Assembly: GCA_963626545.1 (NCBI GenBank)
Contig: CAVFYJ010000009.1
Span: 1 to 49,866, forward strand
Reading direction: 5' to 3'
From: Anthropogastromicrobium sp963626545
GTDB lineage: Bacteria; Bacillota; Clostridia; Lachnospirales; Lachnospiraceae
Length of the DNA: 49,866 nucleotides
The stretch's first letter is position 1, and each line of letters begins with the position of its first letter. The notes below the pieces were generated by a model, which searched no databases, was not told where the DNA came from, and saw only the letters and a list, made by a program, of their open reading frames with translations. Position numbers and translations under genes: made by a program. This document shows positions 31,346 to 39,963 of the stretch, one piece after another.

Positions 31346-33265
31346 TTATTCTTCGATATTGTCTACACCCTGAACCTCAACGACGGCCTTTGCGTCCTCG
31401 TTTAACTTATTCCAGCGCGGCAGGCTGCCCTTTACGTTATCTGCCAGCCATCTCATGTTAATGATCTCCTCAGGTGTCAGCCAACGGTTCTCCTCACTCT
31501 GCACAATGCCTTCCTGTGAGTACAGCACACCGGAAAATGGGCTAAATCCACCCTCCATGATCTGATGCTGCATAAACTCAACCAGCTGCTTTGTCTTTAC
31601 CGGAACCTTCGGTGAACAGATAAAGTCAACCACGCCGGCAGACATGCCCCACCAATAATTGAGCGCTACGCCATCGCTTCCTGCACTGTCCCATGCACCG
31701 TTCTGAACAGTCTCAACCAGCTTTTTGTACAGTGCTCCCCAGTTCCACATAACGGCGGTAAGGTTCTCCGGCTCATCTTCCTTCTCGATATTAACTAAAC
31801 CAAAATAACGGGATGGTGAATTCGGCACAATCATCTCAAGGCACGATACGAGATTCACACCATTCGCACGGAAATCGTTGATAATCTCCTGCTTATCACG
31901 CACCGTCGTCCACTCAAGCTGTACCGTAGCAGTCGGATTTACCATCTTGACACCGATCGCAAATGCGTTGATGTTGGCGATCATACCGCAGATCGGGTAA
32001 TCGGCCATGTATCCGATTTTTCCATTTTTGCACAGTGCTCCTGCCACCAGACCAGACAAAAACTTTGCCTCAAACAGACGCGCATAATAGGTACGAATAC
32101 ACTGATGATTCGTGTCAACTGAGCAGTTTAAGATCTTGACATTCGGATACTTCAATGCAGTCTTAATGCTGCCCTCCAGAAACTGCGGTGTGGTTGTAAA
32201 GATAATACCACACTTCTTGTCGATGGCATCCTCAAGCGTGCTCTCGAGCTCTGCTCCCTGTGAGATGTCATTGTAGGACATCGTCTCTACCTTGCCCTTA
32301 AACTGATCCTCTAAATACATGCGTCCCAACTCATGACCGTAGATCCATGCGGAATCCTGTGGATTCTTATCATGTACAAATGCAATCTTAAGATATTTTG
32401 TTCCCGGAGAAAGCAGATAGTCAAAGAGATTTTTCTTCGGTGCTTCCTGCGGTTCTGTCTTGATCTCAGCCGGTTTTCCCTTTGCCTGCAGAATAATCTC
32501 ATCCCACATCTTTGACAGCTCAGACTTAATCTGTGCCGGAAGCTTTTCCTCCAGCTCCAAATCGCACGGATACAGCTCCAGATACATCAAAAATGCATCA
32601 GCAGTCGGGATCGGCAGGTGTTCGCCTCCCTTTTCCTTATATGCCTTCTCAAAACGCACATACAGAGAACGTACCTCCATACGGTCATCGTCTGTCCAGT
32701 CATAATCCGCCTGTAAACCAATCTTTTCCAGAAAACTACGATAGCTTCCCAACTTGCTAAACACAATATAATTGACCTTTGAGTGCTTATAAAATGCCAG
32801 ATACTCAAAATACAGACGATTCTCCGGCTCATCCGTTCTCTTTGGAATGATACGTGTCACACTGCCCGGCACACTCGGCGCACCACAGTATTTCATTACG
32901 CTGACACGCTTATTGCCCTCTAACACGTAGTAACGGTTCATAAACTCATAGCACTTGATCGGGTCATGGATTCCCTCGTCAAGATGCGCATTGTAAAGCG
33001 ACTGCCACTTTGCTGCAAACTCAGACTCAGGATCAAGTAACGGCATAAAGTCTGGTGCAAATGCCGTACGTCTTCCTACTGTATACGTTCCCACAATAAG
33101 CTCAGATGGAACCGCACAGATTCCTAAGTTTTCCTCTGCCACCACATCTGTATGGGACAACAGCTCCTCAAGTACCTGCAGATACGGATATTTTCCTTCT
33201 GACAGGCATCTCGCATAGCTTCTCTCACCTTTTTTGAGCGCTTTCTGATAATCATCTCTTGCCAT
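31346..33265 (-). CDS. ParB-like / BMP-family ligand-binding fusion protein
   Basis: A 639-residue protein. Residues ~50-150 contain YYVLEGNKRVSVMKY, which resembles the ParB/sulfiredoxin-like N-terminal fold (the VxEGNKRxxA box). A helical region follows to ~285. Residues ~290-620 match the BMP/Med family that binds nucleosides and related ligands (KIAFVHDKNPQDSAW, GIIFTTTPQF, KYPNVKILNCSVDT, GKIGYMADYP, VSCLEMIVP). No signal peptide or lipobox is present, so the BMP domain should be cytoplasmic. The ATG at 33265 fits better than an upstream GTG. It is followed by the phosphoesterase. The function is unknown; a ligand sensor is a reasonable guess. Confidence 0.75.
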   Translation of the reverse strand: MARDDYQKALKKGERSYARCLSEGKYPYLQVLEELLSHTDVVAEENLGICAVPSELIVGTYTVGRRTAFAPDFMPLLDPESEFAAKWQSLYNAHLDEGIHDPIKCYEFMNRYYVLEGNKRVSVMKYCGAPSVPGSVTRIIPKRTDEPENRLYFEYLAFYKHSKVNYIVFSKLGSYRSFLEKIGLQADYDWTDDDRMEVRSLYVRFEKAYKEKGGEHLPIPTADAFLMYLELYPCDLELEEKLPAQIKSELSKMWDEIILQAKGKPAEIKTEPQEAPKKNLFDYLLSPGTKYLKIAFVHDKNPQDSAWIYGHELGRMYLEDQFKGKVETMSYNDISQGAELESTLEDAIDKKCGIIFTTTPQFLEGSIKTALKYPNVKILNCSVDTNHQCIRTYYARLFEAKFLSGLVAGALCKNGKIGYMADYPICGMIANINAFAIGVKMVNPTATVQLEWTTVRDKQEIINDFRANGVNLVSCLEMIVPNSPSRYFGLVNIEKEDEPENLTAVMWNWGALYKKLVETVQNGAWDSAGSDGVALNYWWGMSAGVVDFICSPKVPVKTKQLVEFMQHQIMEGGFSPFSGVLYSQEGIVQSEENRWLTPEEIINMRWLADNVKGSLPRWNKLNEDAKAVVEVQGVDNIEE

Positions 33266-33279
33266 ATTCAGCCACACAC

Positions 33280-33430
33280 CTTTCTTTTTTCTCTCTGATT
33301 CCTTTTCTTATTCCTCTTGTTCTCTTGCTTCTTTTGGTTCGCTTGTTGTTCTTGTTGCTGTTTTTGTTATTTTTGTTTCTTTTGTTTGCTCTGCATTTTA
33401 TTTTGCTTTTGCGACTTTATTCTACCTCAT
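33280..33430 (-). other. Long A-rich, G- and U-poor leader before the fusion gene
   Basis: On the minus strand ~150 bases consist almost only of A with scattered C and G, for example AACAAAAACAGCAACAAGAAC. It has little pairing potential. No reading frame or promoter is obvious in it. It lies just upstream of the 33265 start. Confidence 0.55.
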
Positions 33431-33493
33431 TTTATTCTCTGTTACAAGTATTCTTAAGAAAACCTTTCACTCCCACAAGTGCCGTGTTTTTTC

Positions 33494-33522
33494 TTGCTTT
33501 TTTCGTTGAAACAAAGTATAAT
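33494..33522 (+). promoter_or_regulatory. Promoter of the amidase gene
   Basis: TTGCTT (33494-33499) and TATAAT (33517-33522) are 17 bases apart, with AGGAGG and the start codon within 33 bases. Confidence 0.7.
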
Positions 33523-33554
33523 AAAATTAACTTATATACTAGGAGGATTCATTT

Positions 33555-34736
33555 ATGAAGAAATTTCGTTTGATTCCTGCATTTGTACTGTCCGCCGCTC
33601 TTTTAGCTGGACTGTCAGGATGCAAAAAAGAAACCGAATACTATAATCCAAGCACACAGACAGAGTCTGTATCCGAAACAGAAACACAGGCAGAGTCCAG
33701 TACAGAGCCTTCTACCGAGGCTTCCACGGAAGCTTCTACCGAAGACTCCACGGAAGAATCCACCGAGGAGTCTACGGAAGAATCCACCGAGGCTCCTGTT
33801 GTTTCCAAAGAACTTGCCGCCGGCGATATCTGGTATGTCAATACCGATTCCCTCAACATCCGCGATTATCCTTCCACCGAAGGAAACAAGATCGGTGAGC
33901 TTTACCGCGGTGAAGAGGTTCGCATCGTTGCCCTTGCCGAAAACGGCTGGGTGCAGATTCACAGCGCAACCGCAGACGGCTATGTAAAAGCAGATTTTCT
34001 CGTATCTTCTCCAGAGCAGGTAGGTGATGCAGCGGCAGATGCCGCTGCATCTGCTGTGTCAGCATCTGATGAAACTACAGCAAACGCAAACCAGACATCC
34101 ACAAATGGACATATTGTGTGCATTGACGCCGGACACCAGCAGGCAGGCATCAGCGAGCAGGAGCCAAATGGCCCTGGCTCCTCTGTTATGAAGGCAAAGC
34201 TAACCACCGGAACTAGTGGTATTTCAACTGGTCTTGCTGAGTATCAGTTAAACTTAGACGTTTCCCAGATGCTTCAGCAAGAGCTGTTAAACCGTGGCTA
34301 TCAGGTTATCATGATTCGAACAACAAACGACTGTCCGATGAGTAACGCCGAGCGCGCTGTCTACGCAAATGAAAGCGGTGCCGAGATTTTCGTCCGCATT
34401 CATACAAATAGCTCTGACGATCCTTCTGTAAACGGTGCCATGTTCTATGCGCCATCTGCTGCAAATCCATATCTTTCCGCAGATGTGATCTCCGCAAGCA
34501 ACACGTTAGCCTCCACGATGCTTTCCTTCTACTGCTCTACGACCGGCCTTGCAAACAAGGGTCTGCTGCAGGACGACGGTATGACCGGTATTAACTGGTG
34601 TACCATCCCAGTTACGATCGTTGAGATGGGCTTCATGTCAAACCCAGAAGAGGATCAGAAGATGGCAAATCCAGAGTTCCAGGCACTGATCGCACAGGGA
34701 CTTGCAAACGGCATTGATGCTTACTTTGGGAGATAA
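33555..34736 (+). CDS. N-acetylmuramoyl-L-alanine amidase lipoprotein with SH3 domain
   Basis: A 393-residue cell-wall hydrolase. The signal peptide ends in the lipobox LSGC (Cys 23). A (Ser-Thr-Glu-x) repeat linker spans ~48-80. A bacterial SH3 domain covers ~90-145 (LNIRDYPSTEGNKIGELYRGE). An Amidase_3 domain covers ~187-392 with zinc and catalytic motifs CIDAGH, AEYQLNLD, VRIHTN and VEMGF. It cuts between N-acetylmuramic acid and the stem peptide. AGGAGG lies before the ATG. The phosphopantetheinyl transferase gene starts 6 bases after its stop, so the two share a transcript. Confidence 0.93.
   Translation: MKKFRLIPAFVLSAALLAGLSGCKKETEYYNPSTQTESVSETETQAESSTEPSTEASTEASTEDSTEESTEESTEESTEAPVVSKELAAGDIWYVNTDSLNIRDYPSTEGNKIGELYRGEEVRIVALAENGWVQIHSATADGYVKADFLVSSPEQVGDAAADAAASAVSASDETTANANQTSTNGHIVCIDAGHQQAGISEQEPNGPGSSVMKAKLTTGTSGISTGLAEYQLNLDVSQMLQQELLNRGYQVIMIRTTNDCPMSNAERAVYANESGAEIFVRIHTNSSDDPSVNGAMFYAPSAANPYLSADVISASNTLASTMLSFYCSTTGLANKGLLQDDGMTGINWCTIPVTIVEMGFMSNPEEDQKMANPEFQALIAQGLANGIDAYFGR
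33696..33794 (+). repeat. In-frame 12-base repeat encoding (STEx)n linker
   Basis: About eight copies of a 12-base unit (variants of TCCACCGAGGAG) encode Ser-Thr-Glu-Glu/Ala/Asp/Pro. Codon variation among units shows it is old or selected at protein level. Confidence 0.85.
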
Positions 34737-34742
34737 TCGACT

Positions 34743-35429
34743 ATGGCTGTTCAGGTTTACTACCAATCCATTCATGATATTGTAATCAATGAGCAGTTGC
34801 TTTTGACACTTCAACCGAAGCGCCGAGAGCAGCTGCTTTCTTTTCGCTTTGAGGCCGATAAAAAGCGCTGTGCCGCTGCCGGACTGCTTCTTTGGGAGCA
34901 CCTCTATCATCATCACCCGGAGCGCTTCACCGTCTCCTATAACGCATCAGGAAAGCCATCGGTATCCTATCGGACGGATTCCACTTTCGATGTTCCTGAT
35001 TCAAATGCTTCCGATTCAGATGTTTCCACTTCGAGTTCATTCACTTGTGCCCCGTCTATTCCATTTTTTAATCTCTCGCATAGCAACGACTTTGTCATGC
35101 TTGCGATAAGCGACACACCCGTCGGCTGCGACATTGAGCGTTTGCATAAAGCGATTCTCTCTCACCATGTATTTCACCCAAAAGAGCTTGCACGCCTTCA
35201 TTCACTGCCCGAAGGCGATACACGAAACCGCGAATTTCTTCGTCTGTGGACCGCCAAAGAAGCATTTCTAAAAGCAATCGGAACAGGCATTGATGCAAAC
35301 GCTGCCACATATGATTTTAGTAATAAAAATTCAATTTCCCTTGCAGATGGGTCCGTCTGGACGATTGAGCATCAAACAATACCCGATTCTCCAAAATATC
35401 TTTCGTGTATCTGCTATAAGCTACCGTAA
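34743..35429 (+). CDS. 4'-phosphopantetheinyl transferase (Sfp type)
   Basis: A 228-residue enzyme that moves phosphopantetheine from CoA to a carrier-protein serine. It has PSIPFFNLSHS, the Mg-binding VGCDIER and FLRLWTAKEAFLKAIGTGI, which are the three core Sfp motifs. A Ser/Asp-rich insertion (~80-100) precedes the first motif. No polyketide or peptide synthetase lies in this window, so the carrier is elsewhere. It follows the amidase by 6 bases, an unusual partner. Confidence 0.88.
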   Translation: MAVQVYYQSIHDIVINEQLLLTLQPKRREQLLSFRFEADKKRCAAAGLLLWEHLYHHHPERFTVSYNASGKPSVSYRTDSTFDVPDSNASDSDVSTSSSFTCAPSIPFFNLSHSNDFVMLAISDTPVGCDIERLHKAILSHHVFHPKELARLHSLPEGDTRNREFLRLWTAKEAFLKAIGTGIDANAATYDFSNKNSISLADGSVWTIEHQTIPDSPKYLSCICYKLP

Positions 35430-35573
35430 TCCAGTCAGCAACCCGGTCATTGAATGGCCGAGGCATTACGAAATCTACTATAATCTCTTATAAATGCTTG
35501 CAATGAGAAAGAATATCATTTACACTGAGATACGGCACTATTGCCACGCAAAAATAAAAGGGGGATGGTTGTT

Positions 35574-36476
35574 ATGACTGCCTACGCACATCTTTTACTG
35601 TATTTCTTTTTCTACAGCTTCCTTGGATGGATCTGGGAATCCAGCTATGTCTCCATCTGTAAGCATAAGCTGACAAACAGAGGATTTCTGACTGGTCCGA
35701 TGCTTCCGATTTACGGAAGCGGTGCCGTCGTAATGCTATGCGCTACCTACCCGGTTCGCTCATCTGACATCGGTATCTTCTTTCTAGGCATGTGCGCCGC
35801 CACACTGCTCGAATATGTCACCGGTGTTGCTATGGAAGCACTTTTTCAGGTTCGCTACTGGGACTACAGCGATAAGAAGTTTAACATTCAAGGTCACATC
35901 TGCTTAAGCTCCTCGCTGGCATGGGGTGTGTTTACGCTTCTTTTAATCCGCATTGTCCACCCATACGTAGCCTCTCTTCTGGAGCAAATTCCACAAGCCG
36001 TATGCTTTGGTGCACTTATTGTAATCACGATTGTATTCTCGGTTGATTTTGCATCCTCCTTCCATGCTGCGATGGATCTTCGTCAGATTCTGGAATCGCT
36101 CACAAGTCTCAAGTCCGATGCCGAAAAGTTGCGCGATCACTTTACTGTATTGACCGATTCCGTCAGCGAAACACTGCGCGACAAGCTTGGCACCATAAAA
36201 AAGCCAGAAAATGCCCATCTCGAGGAGTTTCAGGCTTCTGTTACCGAGTATCTTGAAAAGCTCTCCGCCCTTGTTCCAAAGGAGAAAGCTGCCGATGTCA
36301 TTCGCCTCAAAGAGCGTTTTGCCTACTTAGGTGAGATTAAAAGCTCCATTACAAAGCGCATGGATTTTCGTAAAGTCATTCTCTTAAAGGGAAATCCAAT
36401 GTTAACCTCCCGCAAATATGCGGATGCGCTGAATGCCTTAAAGGAGCAGGTTGGGCTGAATAAGAAAAAAAATTAA
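35574..36476 (+). CDS. CmpB-type (putative ABC transporter type IV) membrane protein
   Basis: A 300-residue protein. The N-terminal ~170 residues have about five transmembrane helices and match the PF06541 pattern: FFFYSFLGWIWES, NRGFLTGPMLPIYG, LEYVTGVAMEALF, RYWDYSDKKFNIQGHICLSSSLAWG. The C-terminal ~120 residues are helical and charged, probably cytoplasmic. The ATG at 35574 is preferred because AAGGGGG lies 9 bases upstream. The name CmpB is only a domain label; function is unknown. A bidirectional terminator follows. Confidence 0.85.
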   Translation: MTAYAHLLLYFFFYSFLGWIWESSYVSICKHKLTNRGFLTGPMLPIYGSGAVVMLCATYPVRSSDIGIFFLGMCAATLLEYVTGVAMEALFQVRYWDYSDKKFNIQGHICLSSSLAWGVFTLLLIRIVHPYVASLLEQIPQAVCFGALIVITIVFSVDFASSFHAAMDLRQILESLTSLKSDAEKLRDHFTVLTDSVSETLRDKLGTIKKPENAHLEEFQASVTEYLEKLSALVPKEKAADVIRLKERFAYLGEIKSSITKRMDFRKVILLKGNPMLTSRKYADALNALKEQVGLNKKKN

Positions 36477-36488
36477 AAAGATCTGATT

Positions 36489-36532
36489 AAAAAAAAGATG
36501 GCACACAGATATCAATGTGTTCCATCTTTTTT
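36489..36532. terminator. Bidirectional terminator between convergent genes
   Basis: GATGG(C)ACACA pairs with TGTGT(T)CCATC; eight As precede and six Ts follow, so it works on both strands for 35574-36476 and 36555-37436. Confidence 0.88.
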
Positions 36533-36554
36533 CTAACGATTCAAATATTTTTAT

Positions 36555-37436
36555 TTACCCGATTCTCTTTGGCTTACAGGAACAGCCAATTCCAAGTCCG
36601 CCCGGTCCAATATGACACGCTACACCGAGAGACAGATCATCGCACATAACTTCCATTCCCGGGAAGGCTGCACGGATTTCCTCAACCCAAGCTTCGGTAA
36701 CCTCTTTTGCCGCACTCGTTGCCGCTAACAGATACACCTCACCAGCCGCATATTCCTTTGCAAAAACAGTCTCCAGATCATGCTTCATTGCATCGATCAT
36801 CGCATGCTTTGCCTTCACGAAGCCTCTGCACTTCTGGAATACATCGAGCATACCGACATCAAACTTTAAGATCGGCTTGATGTTTAACAGTCCGCCAAGC
36901 ATCGCAGATGTCGCAGACACACGTCCGCCTCTCTTTAAATATTCCAGCGTCTCAACTGCCACATAAACAACAGTCTTCTCTCTATATTTCTCAAGTGTCT
37001 CCTTCACTTCCTTTGCACTGCATCCCTGCTTTACCAACTCGATCGCGTCAAGGACACTTTGATGAAGTGGTGTTGCGACACGACCATTATCTACAACAAA
37101 CACACGCCCCTCATACTCATCCTCCTGCGCCAGCATAGACGCTGTGGAGCATGAACCAGACAAGCCACTGCTGATCGGTATGTATACGAGCTCATCATAC
37201 TGCTTGAGCGCCTCATCCCACATCTGCATAACCGCCTCCGGAGACGGCTGGGACGTACTGACCTTTGCCTTGCCCTTCATCTTCTCAAAGAACTCAGCCT
37301 GTGTCAGATTCACATTTTCATAGTAGCATTCATCATCAATATAAAATGGCATCGGCAGCACAAAAATTCCCTTCTCCTGTGCCTCCTGCTGTTTGATACC
37401 GCTATGGCTATCAGTCATAATACCAACTGTTTTCAA
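36555..37436 (-). CDS. DegV family fatty-acid-binding protein
   Basis: A 293-residue protein of the DegV/FakB type, which binds a fatty acid for phosphorylation by FakA. Family marks include IMTDSHSGI at the N-terminus, KVSTSQPSPEAVMQMW, PISSGLSGSCSTA and VETLEYLKRGGRVS. GPGGLGIGC near the end is also typical. Length is normal. It is monocistronic, ended by the bidirectional terminator. Confidence 0.93.
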   Translation of the reverse strand: MKTVGIMTDSHSGIKQQEAQEKGIFVLPMPFYIDDECYYENVNLTQAEFFEKMKGKAKVSTSQPSPEAVMQMWDEALKQYDELVYIPISSGLSGSCSTASMLAQEDEYEGRVFVVDNGRVATPLHQSVLDAIELVKQGCSAKEVKETLEKYREKTVVYVAVETLEYLKRGGRVSATSAMLGGLLNIKPILKFDVGMLDVFQKCRGFVKAKHAMIDAMKHDLETVFAKEYAAGEVYLLAATSAAKEVTEAWVEEIRAAFPGMEVMCDDLSLGVACHIGPGGLGIGCSCKPKRIG

Positions 37437-37476
37437 TGTATTTCCTCTCTTTTCCCATCTGCCTTCCTTTAAGCGC

Positions 37477-37506
37477 TTGACAGATAATTTGAGCTTGCTT
37501 TATAAT
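37477..37506 (+). promoter_or_regulatory. Promoter of the COG2509 flavoprotein gene
   Basis: TTGACA (37477-37482) and TATAAT (37501-37506) are perfect boxes with an 18-base spacer. The leader is ~110 bases long. Confidence 0.8.
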
Positions 37507-37624
37507 AAAGTGTAATATGAGCGCAATATTTCACTTCGGGTAACAAAGCTTTTAACCCTTATTTTTTATTATATCATCTCCCCCCGGTGAAAGAAAGTCT
37601 TTTTGCGCGGAAACGAGGATTTTT

Positions 37625-39013
37625 ATGAAACATTATGACATTATTATTATCGGTGCCGGTCCGGGTGGTATTTTTTCCGCATATGAACTGGCAACCAAGC
37701 GATCGGATTTAAAAATTGCCGTTTTTGAGGCTGGAAATCGTCTTGAAAAGAGAAAATGTCCGATCGACGGCAAGCGCATTACCAAGTGTGTTCACTGCAA
37801 GACCTGCGCTATCATGAACGGTTTCGGCGGAGCCGGCGCATTCTCCGATGGAAAATACAACATCACAAACGAGTTTGGCGGTACCCTTTACGAGTACATC
37901 GGCAAGCGAAAAGCCACTGAACTGATGGAGTATGTTGATGATATCAACATGGCCTACGGCGGCGAGGGCACTCATCTGTATTCCTCTGCAAATTCCAGCT
38001 TTAAGCGCGTCTGTCTGCAGCATAACCTTCATCTTCTTGAGGCATCGGTTCGCCATCTTGGAACCGATAAGAACTATGAGGTTCTGGGAAATCTCTACAA
38101 CCTGTTAAAGGATAAAGTTGACTTCTACTTCCTGACACCAGTTCACGATGTAAAGATCATGGATGACGGCAACTATGAAATCGTGACGGATGACGAAACC
38201 TACACCTGTGAGAAATGTATCATTTCCGTTGGACGAAGCGGAAGCAAATGGATGGAACAGATCTGCCACAACCTTGAAATTCCGACCAACTCCAGCCGTG
38301 TTGACATCGGTGTGCGCGTTGAGCTGCCAGCCGAAGTCTTCTCTCACCTGACTGACGAGTTGTACGAGAGCAAGATTGTTTACCAGACTGAGAAATATCA
38401 GGATCGCGTGCGTACTTTCTGTATGAACCCGAAGGGTGCTGTCGTTACCGAGAACACAAACGGCATCATCACCGTAAATGGTCACAGCTACGAGAATCCC
38501 GCAATGCACACGAAGAATACAAACTTCGCACTGCTTGTCTCCAAGCATTTCACCGAGCCATTTAAGGACAGCAATGAGTACGGCGAGAGCATCGCTCGTT
38601 TATCCAACATGCTCGGCGGCGGCGTTATGGTTCAGCGCTTTGGCGATCTGATCCGCGGCCAGCGAAGCAACCCGAAGCGTATCGCAGAGTCCTTCTTAAC
38701 TCCGACTCTCGATGCGACACCGGGCGATTTAAGCCTTGTTATGCCAAAGCGTATTCTTGACGGCATCATCGAGATGATCTATGCACTGGACAACATCGCA
38801 CCTGGTACCGCAAACGATGATACCCTTCTCTATGGTGTCGAGGTTAAGTTCTACAACATGGAAGTTCAGATCGACAATCATCTTGAGACCCGCCACAAGA
38901 ATCTCTTCGTAATCGGTGACGGCAGTGGTGTTACCCACTCCCTGTCTCACGCTTCCGCGAGCGGTATTTATGTTGCTCGTTATCTGCTTGGAGAGAACGA
39001 AGAAAACGAGTAA
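37625..39013 (+). CDS. NAD(P)/FAD-dependent oxidoreductase (COG2509 type)
   Basis: A 462-residue flavoprotein. The N-terminal dinucleotide-binding motif is IIIGAGPGGIFSAYELA. A cysteine-rich segment CPIDGKRITKCVHCKTC (~51-67) follows, then GFGGAGAFSDGKYN, hallmarks of this uncharacterised FAD-dependent dehydrogenase family. A second FAD contact is near the C-terminus (LFVIGDGSGVTHSLSHASASGIYVA). GAGGA lies before the ATG. The electron partner and substrate are unknown. Confidence 0.87.
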   Translation: MKHYDIIIIGAGPGGIFSAYELATKRSDLKIAVFEAGNRLEKRKCPIDGKRITKCVHCKTCAIMNGFGGAGAFSDGKYNITNEFGGTLYEYIGKRKATELMEYVDDINMAYGGEGTHLYSSANSSFKRVCLQHNLHLLEASVRHLGTDKNYEVLGNLYNLLKDKVDFYFLTPVHDVKIMDDGNYEIVTDDETYTCEKCIISVGRSGSKWMEQICHNLEIPTNSSRVDIGVRVELPAEVFSHLTDELYESKIVYQTEKYQDRVRTFCMNPKGAVVTENTNGIITVNGHSYENPAMHTKNTNFALLVSKHFTEPFKDSNEYGESIARLSNMLGGGVMVQRFGDLIRGQRSNPKRIAESFLTPTLDATPGDLSLVMPKRILDGIIEMIYALDNIAPGTANDDTLLYGVEVKFYNMEVQIDNHLETRHKNLFVIGDGSGVTHSLSHASASGIYVARYLLGENEENE

Positions 39014-39022
39014 AATACATTG

Positions 39023-39070
39023 AATGCCCCACGCTTTTATGGTTATTCCATGAAAGCCGGGGCATTTTTT
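39023..39070 (+). terminator. Terminator of the COG2509 gene, overlapping the spmA stop
   Basis: AATGCCCC...GGGGCATT with an inner GCTTTTATGG/CCATGAAAGC stem, then TTTTTT. The T-run shares bases with the stop codon of the convergent spmA gene. Confidence 0.88.
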
Positions 39071-39818
39071 ATCGCCGATTCTTTCTTGTGTTGATCAGGC
39101 AAATCAATATCGCGGCCGCAGTGCTTGCAAGCGTTGCTAGTATCCCCGGCCCTACGATCGCCGCTGGAACTGCTGATCCACAGCTACTCCGATAGGCGAT
39201 CATATTGACTGGAATGAGCTGAAGTGAGGAAATATTGATTACAAGAAACGTGCACATCTCATCTGATGCGGTATCTGATCTCGTTTGATTTGTTAATTTT
39301 TGCTTTTCTAATTTTTGCTTCTCTAACCTTTGTTTTTCTAATTTTCGTTTTTCTAATTTTGAATCTTTACTTGATTCTTCTTTTCCCTCGTCTTTTAATG
39401 TTTCATTCGATTTTACTTCACCTTTTAATGTTTCATCCGATCCTAATTCATCTTTCAATGCTTTCAGTTCCTTCATCGCTACCAATCCCGCCGGAGTTGC
39501 CGCCCAGCCAAGACCTAAAATATTCGCCGTTAAATTCAGGCAGATCGCATTCATCGCCGGATGTCCCTCTGGAATCCCCGGAAATAAAAATCGCACAACT
39601 GGATGCAAACATTTGGACAGCGCCGCCTCGATGCCACTTCGCTTTGCAATTTCCATCAGCCCGCACCAAGCACCAACCACGCCCGCCATTCCAATGCACA
39701 GCTCCACTGCTGCTTTTCCCCCTTCAATTAATGCGTCATTTACCGCCGCCATCTGCCCAGTTATCATCCCCCAGACAATTCCAAGCACAATCATTCCTGC
39801 CCATAAAAAATTAAGCAT
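39069..39818 (-). CDS. spmA: Spore maturation protein A-like, with repeat-rich insertion
   Basis: A 249-residue membrane protein, longer than the usual ~195. MLNFLWAGMIVLGIVWG, GLMEIAKRSG, LFPGIPEGHPAMNAICLNLTANILGLGWAATPAGLVAMKEL and the IVGPGILATL end match SpmA. A ~55-residue cytoplasmic insertion follows the ATPAG helix, made of SDETLK repeats and then a KLEKQ array, before the sequence resumes at MCTFLVINISSLQLIP. The start at 39818 fits the family N-terminus and has AAGG upstream. In Bacillus SpmA works with SpmB in spore core dehydration; no spmB lies next to it here. Confidence 0.85.
   Translation of the reverse strand: MLNFLWAGMIVLGIVWGMITGQMAAVNDALIEGGKAAVELCIGMAGVVGAWCGLMEIAKRSGIEAALSKCLHPVVRFLFPGIPEGHPAMNAICLNLTANILGLGWAATPAGLVAMKELKALKDELGSDETLKGEVKSNETLKDEGKEESSKDSKLEKRKLEKQRLEKQKLEKQKLTNQTRSDTASDEMCTFLVINISSLQLIPVNMIAYRSSCGSAVPAAIVGPGILATLASTAAAILICLINTRKNRR
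39294..39359 (-). repeat. 15-base tandem repeat in spmA encoding KLEKQ units
   Basis: Four to five copies of a 15-base unit encode Lys-Leu-Glu-Lys-Gln/Arg. It is upstream-flanked by a SDETLKGE/SNETLKDE duplication. The region is absent from ordinary SpmA proteins. Confidence 0.85.
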
Positions 39819-39963
39819 ACAAACCTTCATCTCGCATTTTGCAGTCTGTTCACTGCTATCCTAATCCAAAACGAAAGATTGTATGCCTTCTTAATTGTTT
39901 CTATTATTGTTTCTATTGCAATTTACTTTATTATGATACGATTTCATTTGCCTAGCTACCGAA

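Noticed and set aside
33615..33962. Antisense frames over the amidase linker
   Set aside because: They arise from the 12-base repeat read on the other strand and have no start signals.
39819..39963. Sporulation sigma F/G promoter before spmA
   Set aside because: A CATACAA box resembles a -10 element, but no matching -35 box lies at the right distance.
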